A DNA stretch of 7,174 nucleotides from Actinomycetota bacterium (GCA_005885025.1 VAYC01000230.1:1-7174), one strand, 5' to 3'; shown: positions 1 through 5,882, counted from the stretch's first letter. The notes: generated by a model from the letters alone, not told the origin. A program made the numbers and translations.

Positions 1-1
1 G

Positions 2-472
2 ATCGGGGCCTTCCTCATCGCGGCCTCGATCCTCGTGTTCATCGTCAACGTGGTGCGCACGCTCCGGCGCGGGCAGGTGGCCGGTCCGGATCCCTGGGAC
101 GCCCGGACGCTGGAATGGTCGATCCCCTCACCCCCGCCTCCGCACAACTTCGACACGATCCCCGTGGTGGCCTCGGTCGATCCGTTCTGGCACACGAAAT
201 ACGCGGAGGGTCCGGACGGCCGGCTGGCCCCCGTTGTGGCCGGGGGATCGGCCGGACACGACGAAGCGCCCCATGACGAGGACGGCGAGCACGGGCACGG
301 CCACGCGATCCACATGCCGTCCCCCTCATACTTCCCGTTGCTGGCCGCCCTGGGGCTCCCGATCCTGGCGTACGGGCTCCTCTTCTCCTCGATCCTGGTG
401 GTGGACGGGGCCTTGACGATCCTGGTGGGGCTGTACGGCTGGGCCGTCGAGCCCTCGGCGGAGCCGGAGTAG
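2..472 (+). CDS. ctaD: Cytochrome c oxidase subunit I, C-terminal part (partial at 5' end)
   Basis: The reading frame is open from the first bases to a TAG at 470-472 and gives the last 156 residues of subunit I of a haem-copper oxidase, the membrane core that reduces O2 to water and pumps protons. The haem and CuB ligands lie upstream, outside the window. Visible are the end of a transmembrane helix (fragment residues 1-18) and the family's C-terminal signature DPWDARTLEWSIPSPPPPHNF (about 30-50). A His/Asp/Glu-rich linker (86-104) with six histidines follows, then HMPSPSYFP and two more hydrophobic helices (about 110-128 and 131-149). Such a two-helix extension is known from caa3-type subunit I of Bacillus, where subunit III is correspondingly shorter, as it is here. 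ctaE starts 4 nt after the stop. Identification rests on the C-terminal signature and on the ctaE-ctaF-ctaG neighbours. Confidence 0.95.
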   Translation: MGAFLIAASILVFIVNVVRTLRRGQVAGPDPWDARTLEWSIPSPPPPHNFDTIPVVASVDPFWHTKYAEGPDGRLAPVVAGGSAGHDEAPHDEDGEHGHGHAIHMPSPSYFPLLAALGLPILAYGLLFSSILVVDGALTILVGLYGWAVEPSAEPE

Positions 473-476
473 GCCC

Positions 477-1082
477 GTGGCCACCCCGGTGAAGGCAGTC
501 GAGCACGGGGCCCCCACCAGCACGGGGCTGTCCAACGCGAAGCTCGGGATGTGGGCGTTCCTGGCCTCCGAGTGCCTGTTGTTCGGCGCGCTGATCTCGA
601 CGTTCCTGCTGTACCGGGGGAGGCAGGTGACCGGCCCCACCCCGCAGAAGCTCTACGACATCCCGTACACCTCGGTGAGCTCGTTCGTCCTGCTCATGAG
701 CAGCCTGACCATGGTGCTGGCGCTGGCGGCCATCCAGCGCGGCGACCACGCCAAGCTCCGGACGTGGCTGGTGGCCACGGCCCTGCTCGGCATGACCTTC
801 GTCGGGGGACAGGTCTACGAGTTCACCCGGTTCGTCCAGGACGGCATGACCATCAAGACGAACGTGGTCGCGTCGAGCTTCTTCACGCTCACCGGGTTCC
901 ACGGGGCCCACGTGACCGGCGGGATCTTGATGCTCCTCTCACTGTTCGGGATGTCGCTGGACGGCAGGCTGCCGACCGAGAAGTCCGAAGCCGTGGAGCT
1001 GGTCGGGCTGTACTGGCACTTCGTCGACATCGTGTGGATCGTGATCTTCACCGTTGTCTACCTGATCCCGAAGGCGGGCTGA
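477..1082 (+). CDS. ctaE: Cytochrome c oxidase subunit III
   Basis: This 201-residue integral membrane protein is subunit III of the aa3/caa3 oxidase, which binds subunit I and stabilises its proton uptake. It has five predicted helices (about 24-45, 67-86, 95-115, 130-157, 176-197). Family marks are ASECLLFG with the conserved buried Glu32, GFHGAHVTGG (140-149) with His142 and His145, and YWHFVDIVWIVIF (179-191). Mitochondrial-type subunit III has seven helices and about 260 residues, so this is the short five-helix form; the missing two helices appear to be the extension at the end of CtaD. The GTG start is supported by GGAG at 466-469, 7 nt upstream, and by the 4-nt gap to ctaD. The next gene follows after 7 nt, so it is co-transcribed with its neighbours. 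Confidence 0.97.
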   Translation: MATPVKAVEHGAPTSTGLSNAKLGMWAFLASECLLFGALISTFLLYRGRQVTGPTPQKLYDIPYTSVSSFVLLMSSLTMVLALAAIQRGDHAKLRTWLVATALLGMTFVGGQVYEFTRFVQDGMTIKTNVVASSFFTLTGFHGAHVTGGILMLLSLFGMSLDGRLPTEKSEAVELVGLYWHFVDIVWIVIFTVVYLIPKAG

Positions 1083-1089
1083 GGCTGCC

Positions 1090-1572
1090 GTGGCGGACAC
1101 ATCGGAGGCCGTTGCGCAGACCGCCCAGGAGACCAGGCCACAGGCGGTCGCCGAGGAGCCGGAGCTGGCCGCCCACCCCGGTCCCCGCCAGTACGTGCTC
1201 GTGGCCATCTGGCTGGCGGTCGCCACCGCCATCGAGGTCGCGTGGTACTACGCCGACGTCCCCCACGCGCTGTTCGTGGCGCTGCTGCTGTTCCTGTCCT
1301 TCATCAAGTTCAACCTGGTGGTGCTGTGGTTCATGCACCTGCGGTTCGACAGCCCGATCTTCCGGCGGCTGTTCGCCACCGGGCTGGCCCTGGCACTGTC
1401 CGTGTACCTGATCGTCCTGGTGATCTTCGGAGCCCTGAAGGCGCCCTGGTTGCTCATCGTGGCGTTCTTCCTCCTGGTCTTGCCGGTGGCCACGCTGTTG
1501 GTCCGGACCCGTCGGGGAGAGCCCACCGTCCTCCAGCCGGAACCCTCCGAGCCCCCACCCGCGGGGCACTAG
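1090..1572 (+). CDS. ctaF: Cytochrome c oxidase subunit IV, prokaryotic COX4 type
   Basis: This small 160-residue membrane protein is a member of the prokaryotic COX4 family (CtaF/CyoD-like), a non-catalytic subunit that helps assemble or stabilise the oxidase. The family core covers residues about 29-115: HPGPRQYVLVAIWLAVAT opens helix 1 (35-54), helix 2 spans 58-82 and contains KFNLVVLWFMHLRFD (73-87), and helix 3 spans 94-113. The core is identified by this K-N-W-F-M-H-L pattern between helices 2 and 3. A fourth hydrophobic segment (119-138) and a Pro/Glu-rich tail are extra, since most family members have three helices. The first 28 residues are acidic, low in complexity and probably disordered. 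The GTG start has GAGG 5 nt upstream (1081-1084). The position between ctaE and ctaG matches the ctaCDEFG order of Bacillus subtilis, hence the symbol; sequence identity alone is modest for this family. Confidence 0.9.
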   Translation: MADTSEAVAQTAQETRPQAVAEEPELAAHPGPRQYVLVAIWLAVATAIEVAWYYADVPHALFVALLLFLSFIKFNLVVLWFMHLRFDSPIFRRLFATGLALALSVYLIVLVIFGALKAPWLLIVAFFLLVLPVATLLVRTRRGEPTVLQPEPSEPPPAGH

Positions 1573-1578
1573 ACGGCC

Positions 1579-2424
1579 GTGGCGCTTCCACCGTTCGCCC
1601 TCCATCCCGACGCCATCGCGGTGGCGGTGGCCCTGGAGGGCTCGTACCTCTGGGCGCTCGCCCGGCTCGGTCCCCAGTCCGTCTCCGAGGGGCAGGCTCC
1701 GGCCAGCCGCCGCCAGATCACATGGTTCTCATCCGGGGCCGCCGTGATCCTGGTGGCGTCGTCCTGGCCGATCCACGACCTGTCCGAGCGGTACCTGTTC
1801 AGCGTCCACATGGTCCAGCACACGCTGATCTCGCTGGTGGCCCCTCCCATGCTCCTCCTGGGGATGCCGGCCTGGTTGCTGCGGCGGATGCTGCGGCCCA
1901 GGGCCCTCCGCGCCATCGTCCGCACCCTGACCCGGCCGTTCATCGCGTTGGTGATCTTCAACGCGGTGATCGTGCTCACCCACTGGCCGCTCGTGGTCGA
2001 CCTCATGCTGCGCCATCACCCACTGCACCTGGTGGGGCACCTGGTGCTGTTCTCGGCGGCGACGTTGATGTGGTGGCCGGTGGTCAGCCCGCTTCCCGAG
2101 ATGCCCACCCTGTCCTACCCGGGACGCATGCTGTACCTGTTCCTCCAGTCGATCGTCCCGACCGTTCCCGCGTCGTTCCTCACCTTCGGAAGCACGCCGC
2201 TGTACTCCTTCTACGTCTCGGCGCCCCGCATCTGGGGGTGGTCCGCGCTGACCGACCAGACCGTCGCCGGGCTGATCATGAAGCTGGCCGGCGGGGCCAT
2301 CCTGTGGACGGTCATCGCGGTCATCTTCTTCAAGTGGTACCTCCTCGAGCAGCAGGGCGGGTGGGACGAGCTCGCCCTGCGGGACGTCGAGCGCGACGTC
2401 CGCACCGAGATGAGCAAGCGATGA
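1579..2424 (+). CDS. ctaG: Cytochrome c oxidase assembly factor CtaG (caa3 type)
   Basis: This 281-residue polytopic membrane protein belongs to the caa3_CtaG family. In Bacillus subtilis CtaG is needed to form active caa3 oxidase, probably in building the copper site; it is unrelated to the Cox11-type protein that is also called CtaG. About seven hydrophobic segments are seen. The family signature lies at 77-97 (HMVQHTLISLVAPPMLLLG, then MP), with His77 and His81 as likely metal-binding residues, and a second histidine cluster runs from His135 through HHPLHLVGH (146-154). The C-terminus (258-281) is charged and faces one side of the membrane. The GTG start lies 6 nt after the ctaF stop. The final codons overlap the next gene as ATGA, so the two are likely translationally coupled. 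Confidence 0.94.
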   Translation: MALPPFALHPDAIAVAVALEGSYLWALARLGPQSVSEGQAPASRRQITWFSSGAAVILVASSWPIHDLSERYLFSVHMVQHTLISLVAPPMLLLGMPAWLLRRMLRPRALRAIVRTLTRPFIALVIFNAVIVLTHWPLVVDLMLRHHPLHLVGHLVLFSAATLMWWPVVSPLPEMPTLSYPGRMLYLFLQSIVPTVPASFLTFGSTPLYSFYVSAPRIWGWSALTDQTVAGLIMKLAGGAILWTVIAVIFFKWYLLEQQGGWDELALRDVERDVRTEMSKR

Positions 2425-3365
2425 GCGAGGCCGGGCCCGAGACCCAGGGGCGGCTCCCGGGGGTCGCCTACCCCCTCATCGCGCTGGTCCTGGGAGGGAT
2501 CCTGGTGTGGAGCTTCTCCCGGATCCTCCTGGCGGTGGGGAAGGACGAGGCGGTGGCCATCGCCAGCCTCATGGCCCTGAACATCCTGGTGGGGGCGGCG
2601 CTGGTCGCGTACGGCAGGCGGGTCCGGGGGCGCCCGGTGGCCTTCCCGTTCATCGTCGCGGCCGGAGCGATCGTGGTGGTGGCGGGCGCGGTGTCGGCGT
2701 TCGCCTTCGGGGACAAGGGGCCGGAGAAGGCCGAGGCCGCGGGCCCGAAGCCGCAGGCCGTCTCCCTGACCGCGCAGGGCACCAAGTTCGTCGAGACGAA
2801 GCTCAACCTCACCGCCGGAGCCAGGGTTTCCATGAAGTTCGACAACAAGGACGCCGGCGTCCAGCACAACTTCGCTCTGTTCGACGGGCCCGACGCCACC
2901 GCGCCGGTTGTGTTCCGGGGCGACCTGGTGCCCGGCCCCGCCACCGTGACCTACTCGTTCACAGCGCCGCCGAAGCCGGGGACCTACTTCTTCCACTGCG
3001 ACGTGCATCCCACCGTCATGAAGGGGACCGTCACGGTGGCGGCGGGGGCGCCGCCACCCGGTGGTGCTGCCGGCGCACCGCTCCAGCTCTCCGCCAAGAA
3101 CATCGCGTTCAGCCCGACGAAGCTCACGGCCATGGCCGGGGGCAAGATCACGATCCACTTCAACAACCAGGACCCGGCGACCCCCCACAACGTGGTCGTG
3201 TTCAACGGGCCGGACGCCACCGCGCCCGTGCTGTTCAAGGGCGACCTGGTGACCGGCCCGGCCTCGGCCGATTACACGTTCGACGCGCCGCCGCCGGGCA
3301 CCTACTTCTTCCACTGCGAGGTCCATCCGCAGCAGATGACGGGGACGCTGACCATCACCCGCTGA
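2421..3365 (+). CDS. Membrane-anchored protein with two tandem cupredoxin domains
   Basis: This 314-residue protein has three N-terminal helices (about 15-37, 44-64, 73-95) followed by two plastocyanin-like domains (about 112-207 and 221-313), joined by an Ala/Gly/Pro-rich linker. Each domain carries a full set of type-1 copper ligands: His149, Cys193, His196 and Met200 in the first; His256, Cys299, His302 and Met306 in the second, both in the pattern C-x-x-H-x-x-x-M. The domains share FxGPDATAPVxFxGDLVxGP and GTYFFHC, so they arose by duplication. With three helices the domains should lie outside the membrane if the N-terminus is inside. The ATG overlaps the ctaG stop, tying the gene to the oxidase operon. 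Likely roles, by inference, are electron delivery to the oxidase or copper storage and delivery for its assembly. The gene end overlaps a convergent gene by 11 bp. Fold and copper sites are well supported; the role is not. Confidence 0.9.
   Translation: MSEAGPETQGRLPGVAYPLIALVLGGILVWSFSRILLAVGKDEAVAIASLMALNILVGAALVAYGRRVRGRPVAFPFIVAAGAIVVVAGAVSAFAFGDKGPEKAEAAGPKPQAVSLTAQGTKFVETKLNLTAGARVSMKFDNKDAGVQHNFALFDGPDATAPVVFRGDLVPGPATVTYSFTAPPKPGTYFFHCDVHPTVMKGTVTVAAGAPPPGGAAGAPLQLSAKNIAFSPTKLTAMAGGKITIHFNNQDPATPHNVVVFNGPDATAPVLFKGDLVTGPASADYTFDAPPPGTYFFHCEVHPQQMTGTLTITR
2754..3359 (+). repeat. Internal tandem duplication of the cupredoxin domain
   Basis: Two direct, diverged copies of about 280 bp lie at 2754-3041 and 3081-3359, separated by a 39-bp Gly/Ala/Pro-coding linker. 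The copies are offset by about 318-321 bp. They are nearly identical in two blocks: the DGPDATAP/NGPDATAP stretch (from 2884 and from 3205) and the GTYFFHC stretch (from about 2980 and from 3298). They differ more elsewhere, so the duplication is neither brand new nor ancient. One residue is missing before GTYFF in the second copy (PPKPG versus PPPG). Confidence 0.85.
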
Positions 3366-3945
3366 GCCGATCCCGGGACGCCGCCCCGGTCCACCGTCGT
3401 CCGTCGAACCGAAGCGCTGCTCCCGCCACGATCGACGCCAACAAGCGTTCCTTCCCCCAGAGGTCCGACGGCATCAGGGTGCGGCTGCCGGAGCGACCAC
3501 CGACGCGCCATCCGCCGACGGGCGTTCGGGGAGGGACCAGTCGCCGGCATTCTGCCCACGGCAGGACGAAGGGCCGGCGGGCCGCGAACCGAATGGTCAA
3601 GCCGGAGCGGTCCTCGCGGATGGCGGTCACCCGTGCCAGGAGCCCCGAGCTCGCGACGAGGGAACCACCCGCGGCCAGCAGTGCTCCCAGGGCCGGGGTT
3701 CGATCCAGGGCTGAGATGCCCCAGGCCACCGCGGCGACCCCGGTGGCCCCCGGCAGGAGGGTGAGCCGGGACGTGCCTTCTTCGTGGCTCGCTCCGGTGA
3801 GTGGATCGTGACGCGCCAGGAAAGAGCCTCCGCGAACGGGTCGCGTTCGACGCCACGACAGCAGGTCCACCAGGACCACGCCGGCCACGCCCGAGGCGAA
3901 CGTGATGGCGGGGGCGACGCGAAGGAACGTGAGGACGCCGGGCAC
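3355..3945 (-). CDS. Unrecognised membrane protein, possible C-terminal PH-like domain
   Basis: A 196-residue protein on the minus strand, reading from a GTG at 3945 to a TGA at 3355-3357. Codon third positions are strongly G/C, as in the flanking genes, supporting real coding. The start opens directly into a hydrophobic segment (10-29), followed by a basic stretch (WRRTRPVR), a charged loop with HDPLTG, and a pair of helices (about 64-80 and 84-104). The C-terminal 90 residues are soluble: beta-like runs GLTIRF, RPFVLPWAECRRLVPP and a final RLLASIV...LRFDGRRW. This layout, with a paired-helix hairpin then a strand-rich tail that contains a Pro-Trp-x-Glu turn and ends in an amphipathic helix, resembles small actinobacterial membrane proteins with a PH-like domain, but no firm family is recognised. 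The frame continues far upstream of 3945, but that part lies antisense to the next gene and is not protein-like. Function unknown. Confidence 0.72.
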   Translation of the reverse strand: MPGVLTFLRVAPAITFASGVAGVVLVDLLSWRRTRPVRGGSFLARHDPLTGASHEEGTSRLTLLPGATGVAAVAWGISALDRTPALGALLAAGGSLVASSGLLARVTAIREDRSGLTIRFAARRPFVLPWAECRRLVPPRTPVGGWRVGGRSGSRTLMPSDLWGKERLLASIVAGAALRFDGRRWTGAASRDRLSG

Positions 3946-4011
3946 GTGGGCACCGTATCCGTGGCCACCGACACGCAGTGCGCCGGCGCGGCCCCCCGGT
4001 TCATCCCAGTC

Positions 4012-4467
4012 GTGAACACGGCCGAGGCTCGGAGGACGTTCCGGGACGTCCGCGTGGCCCACGTGGCCTCGCTGCTTCCCGGCGGGGAACCCCACGTCGT
4101 CCCGTTGTGGTTCGTGTGGCTGGACGACGCGATCTACGTGTCGTGTCGGCGGGCCAGCGTCGTCCGCCGAAACCTGGAGCGGGACCCGAGGGTGGCCCTC
4201 GAGGTCGAGCGGGGGAGCGCCTGGACCGAGCAGGCCGGCGCCCTCATCCGGGGCACCGCGGAGCTGCTGCCGAGCGATCACGCCGGGGCGAAGAAGGCGT
4301 TGTCCGCGTGGTTCGACAAATACCGGTCGGAGCTCGCGGGACGGGGCTTCGCCGCCTACACGGAGCGGGTCGGTGAGCCCGTGGTGTTCCGGGTCCGCCC
4401 CGACCGCCTCTCCACCTGGATCCACGCCCAGGCTCCCCCGGGTTCTCGGGATCCGGGGCCCCCATAG
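4012..4467 (+). CDS. PNPOx-like split-barrel flavin/F420-binding protein
   Basis: A 151-residue protein of the pyridoxamine-5'-phosphate-oxidase-like (PPOX) class, whose actinobacterial members bind FMN or coenzyme F420 and are often F420-dependent reductases. The N-terminal pattern is typical: VRVAHVASLLPGGEPHVVPLWFVWLDDAIYV (13-43) gives the first barrel strands with the conserved His28-x-x-Pro31. RRNLERDPRVALEVE (52-66) is the family's N-L-x-x-D-P-R-V-A pattern, and GTAELL (81-86) a later strand. The C-terminus, VFRVRPDRLSTWI, is the usual closing strand. The frame has no stop back to 3784, and GTG at 3946 or 3961 could start it. GTG 4012 is preferred because homologues begin just before the AEARRTF helix, and the region upstream of it is Gly/Ala/Pro-rich and not protein-like. 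No clear Shine-Dalgarno is seen for any of these starts. Cofactor and substrate cannot be told. Confidence 0.85.
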   Translation: MNTAEARRTFRDVRVAHVASLLPGGEPHVVPLWFVWLDDAIYVSCRRASVVRRNLERDPRVALEVERGSAWTEQAGALIRGTAELLPSDHAGAKKALSAWFDKYRSELAGRGFAAYTERVGEPVVFRVRPDRLSTWIHAQAPPGSRDPGPP

Positions 4468-4480
4468 CCGCCCGGCTCGT

Positions 4481-4509
4481 TTGCGGCTTCCTGGGGGTGC
4501 GCCTACGAT
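4481..4509 (+). promoter_or_regulatory. Predicted sigma70-type promoter of the GGR-nuo operon
   Basis: A -35-like TTGCGG (4481-4486) and a -10-like TACGAT (4504-4509) are separated by exactly 17 bp. The -10 fits the actinobacterial TAnnnT pattern and the -35 keeps TTG. The predicted start of transcription is near 4516, inside the Rex-type palindrome, an arrangement expected of a repressed promoter. It lies 14 bp after the stop of the upstream gene. Confidence 0.6.
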
Positions 4510-4514
4510 GGCAC

Positions 4515-4532
4515 TTGTGAATCGCTTCACAA
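4515..4532. promoter_or_regulatory. Rex operator (redox-sensing repressor binding site)
   Basis: The 18 bp TTGTGAATCGCTTCACAA form a perfect palindrome with 7-bp arms (TTGTGAA and TTCACAA) around a 4-bp centre. This equals the published Rex consensus TTGTGAAnnnnTTCACAA. Rex represses respiratory genes when NADH/NAD+ is low and releases DNA on binding NADH; in Streptomyces coelicolor its targets include the nuo operon. The site begins 5 bp after the predicted -10 box and covers the predicted start of transcription, so bound Rex would block RNA polymerase. The AT-rich arms stand out in this GC-rich DNA. No rex gene is in the window. Confidence 0.88.
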
Positions 4533-4654
4533 AGTCCGGCCGGGGCGATCGGTCCGGGCTTGGGGGGGCCGAAGGCACGACCGCCCCCGATGGAGCGATG
4601 GGGGTCTCCTGAGGGGAACGGGGGAACCAGACGGCGACCGAGGCGGATGTCCTG
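4533..4654 (+). other. Leader region of the GGR-nuo operon
   Basis: This G-rich stretch lies between the Rex-type site and the first GTG of the flavoprotein gene. A run of seven G at 4562-4568 can pair with CCCCC at 4584-4588, a possible hairpin, but no known riboswitch or attenuator is recognised. A 34-codon frame (ATG 4508 to TGA 4610-4612) starts within the -10 box and is probably not a gene. From 4613 the frame of the flavoprotein is open and codes for a plausible N-terminus from about 4631 (ACG), so the leader may really end there. Confidence 0.5.
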
Positions 4655-5869
4655 GTGGTGGGTGCCGGCCCCGCGGGTTCGGCCACCGCCTACCACCTGG
4701 CCACTCGAGGCGTGGACGTCCTGATGGTCGACAAGGCCGTCTTCCCCAGGGAGAAGGTCTGCGGAGACGGGCTGACCCCTCGCGGCGTGCGGGCCATCCA
4801 GCGTATGGGCATCGACCCGACCGAGCCGGGATTCACTCGGGTGGACGGGCTCCGGACCTATGGAGTGGACGGGGTGGTCATCGATCTCCGGTGGCCCAGG
4901 CTGAAGGATTTCCCTCCCCTCGGTGTGGTTCGAACGCGTTTCGACTTCGACAACCTCCTGGCGGAGCGGGCGGTCAAGGCCGGGGCCCGGTTCGATCAGG
5001 GCACGGAGGCCCGTCGGCCGGTGATGGACGGCACGTGGGTCGGCGGCGCGCGGGTGCAGCGGGAGGGCCACGAGGAGGAAGTCAAGGCGCGGTTCGTGGT
5101 GGCGGCAGACGGCGCCTCCAGCCGCTTCGCCGCTCATGCCGGGGTCCGCCGCGACGACGGGAGGCCCATGGGCATCGCCGCCCGTCGCTACTACCGCATC
5201 CCCCGGCCCCAGGAGCCGGTGCTGGAGGCGTTCGTCAATCTCCGAGACGAGCCGACCGGGGGTGTCATGGCGGGGTACGGCTGGATCTTCCCGCTCGGAG
5301 ACGGCGTGGTGAACGTGGGAGCCGGGCTGCTCAACACGTTCAAGCGGTTCAAGGAGATGTCGGCCCGGAAGCTGATGGACGTGTTCGTCGCCGACCTCCC
5401 GCCCGAGTGGGGGATCACCGAGGAGAACGCCACCGGCCCGGTACTCTCCGGTCCGATCCCCATGGGGATGAACCGACGGCCCCTGGCCGTCCCCGGCATG
5501 CTCGTGGTGGGTGACGCGGGCGGATTGACCAATCCCTTCAACGGTGAGGGCATCGCCTACGCCATGGAGACGGGCGAGCTGGCTGCGGAGCTCATCGCCG
5601 ACGCCCTGGCCAAGAACCGGCCGGCCCTGGCCCATCTGTACCCGGTGTTGCTCAAAGAGCGATACGCCCGGTACTACCTCATCGGGCGGCAGTGGGTCAG
5701 GATGATCGGCCACCCCCGGTTCATGCATTTCGCGGTCCGGCACGGGTTCCCCAGGACCGCCCTCATGCGGTTCGCCCTCACTTTCATGGCGAACCTCACC
5801 GACGGCCGCGACGGCAGCGCGCAGGACAGGCTGATGCACGCGCTGGTCTCCCTGGCTCCCGAGCGATGA
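4655..5869 (+). CDS. Geranylgeranyl reductase family flavoprotein (candidate menaquinone side-chain reductase)
   Basis: A FAD-dependent oxidoreductase of the geranylgeranyl reductase (GGR) family, which reduces isoprenoid double bonds in lipids and quinones. From GTG 4655 it has 404 residues: the dinucleotide motif GAGPAG (3-8), the family's FPREKVCGDGL (29-40, Cys36), the substrate-pocket motif YGWIFP (208-213) followed by eight residues and GAG, and the second FAD motif VVGDAGG...NPFNGEG (from about 284). The last hundred residues are helical. It heads the operon, with nuoA 13 nt downstream. Since Complex I in such bacteria reduces menaquinone and the GGR-family enzyme MenJ of mycobacteria saturates one isoprene unit of menaquinone, a MenJ-like role is a fair inference; archaeal-type lipid or chlorophyll roles are less likely. 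The start is uncertain: GTG 4655 cuts off most of beta strand 1 (DVLVV begins at 4646), and ACG 4631 would give 412 residues with a complete N-terminus. Confidence 0.92.
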   Translation: MVGAGPAGSATAYHLATRGVDVLMVDKAVFPREKVCGDGLTPRGVRAIQRMGIDPTEPGFTRVDGLRTYGVDGVVIDLRWPRLKDFPPLGVVRTRFDFDNLLAERAVKAGARFDQGTEARRPVMDGTWVGGARVQREGHEEEVKARFVVAADGASSRFAAHAGVRRDDGRPMGIAARRYYRIPRPQEPVLEAFVNLRDEPTGGVMAGYGWIFPLGDGVVNVGAGLLNTFKRFKEMSARKLMDVFVADLPPEWGITEENATGPVLSGPIPMGMNRRPLAVPGMLVVGDAGGLTNPFNGEGIAYAMETGELAAELIADALAKNRPALAHLYPVLLKERYARYYLIGRQWVRMIGHPRFMHFAVRHGFPRTALMRFALTFMANLTDGRDGSAQDRLMHALVSLAPER

Positions 5870-5882
5870 AGGCCTCGATCCG

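Noticed and set aside
1242..2420. Long plus-strand open frame upstream of the cupredoxin gene, giving 707 residues
   Set aside because: The first 393 codons are an Arg/Pro/His-rich shadow of ctaF and ctaG in another frame; the gene begins at ATG 2421.
3999..4017. GTTCA...TGAAC inverted repeat near the PPOX start as an operator
   Set aside because: The arms are 5 bp with a 9-bp spacer and match no known operator; too weak to support.
4466..4488. Inverted repeat AGCCGC...GCGGCT after the PPOX stop as a terminator
   Set aside because: The stem is only 6 bp, no T-run follows, and it overlaps the -35 box; short GC repeats are expected by chance here.
4508..4612. A 34-codon frame with ATG at 4508 ending at TGA 4610
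   Set aside because: Its ATG lies in the predicted -10 box, the Rex-type site is inside it, and the product is Gly/Arg-rich without any recognisable pattern.
3946..4686. Upstream extension of the minus-strand frame, giving a 443-residue protein
   Set aside because: It lies antisense to the PPOX gene and the operon leader, is low-complexity Pro/Arg/Gly, and the plus-strand frame there has a clear family match.
4244..5839. 531-codon minus-strand open frame
   Set aside because: Antisense shadow of the GGR-family gene, created by high GC content; it is rich in His, Pro and Arg with no family pattern.
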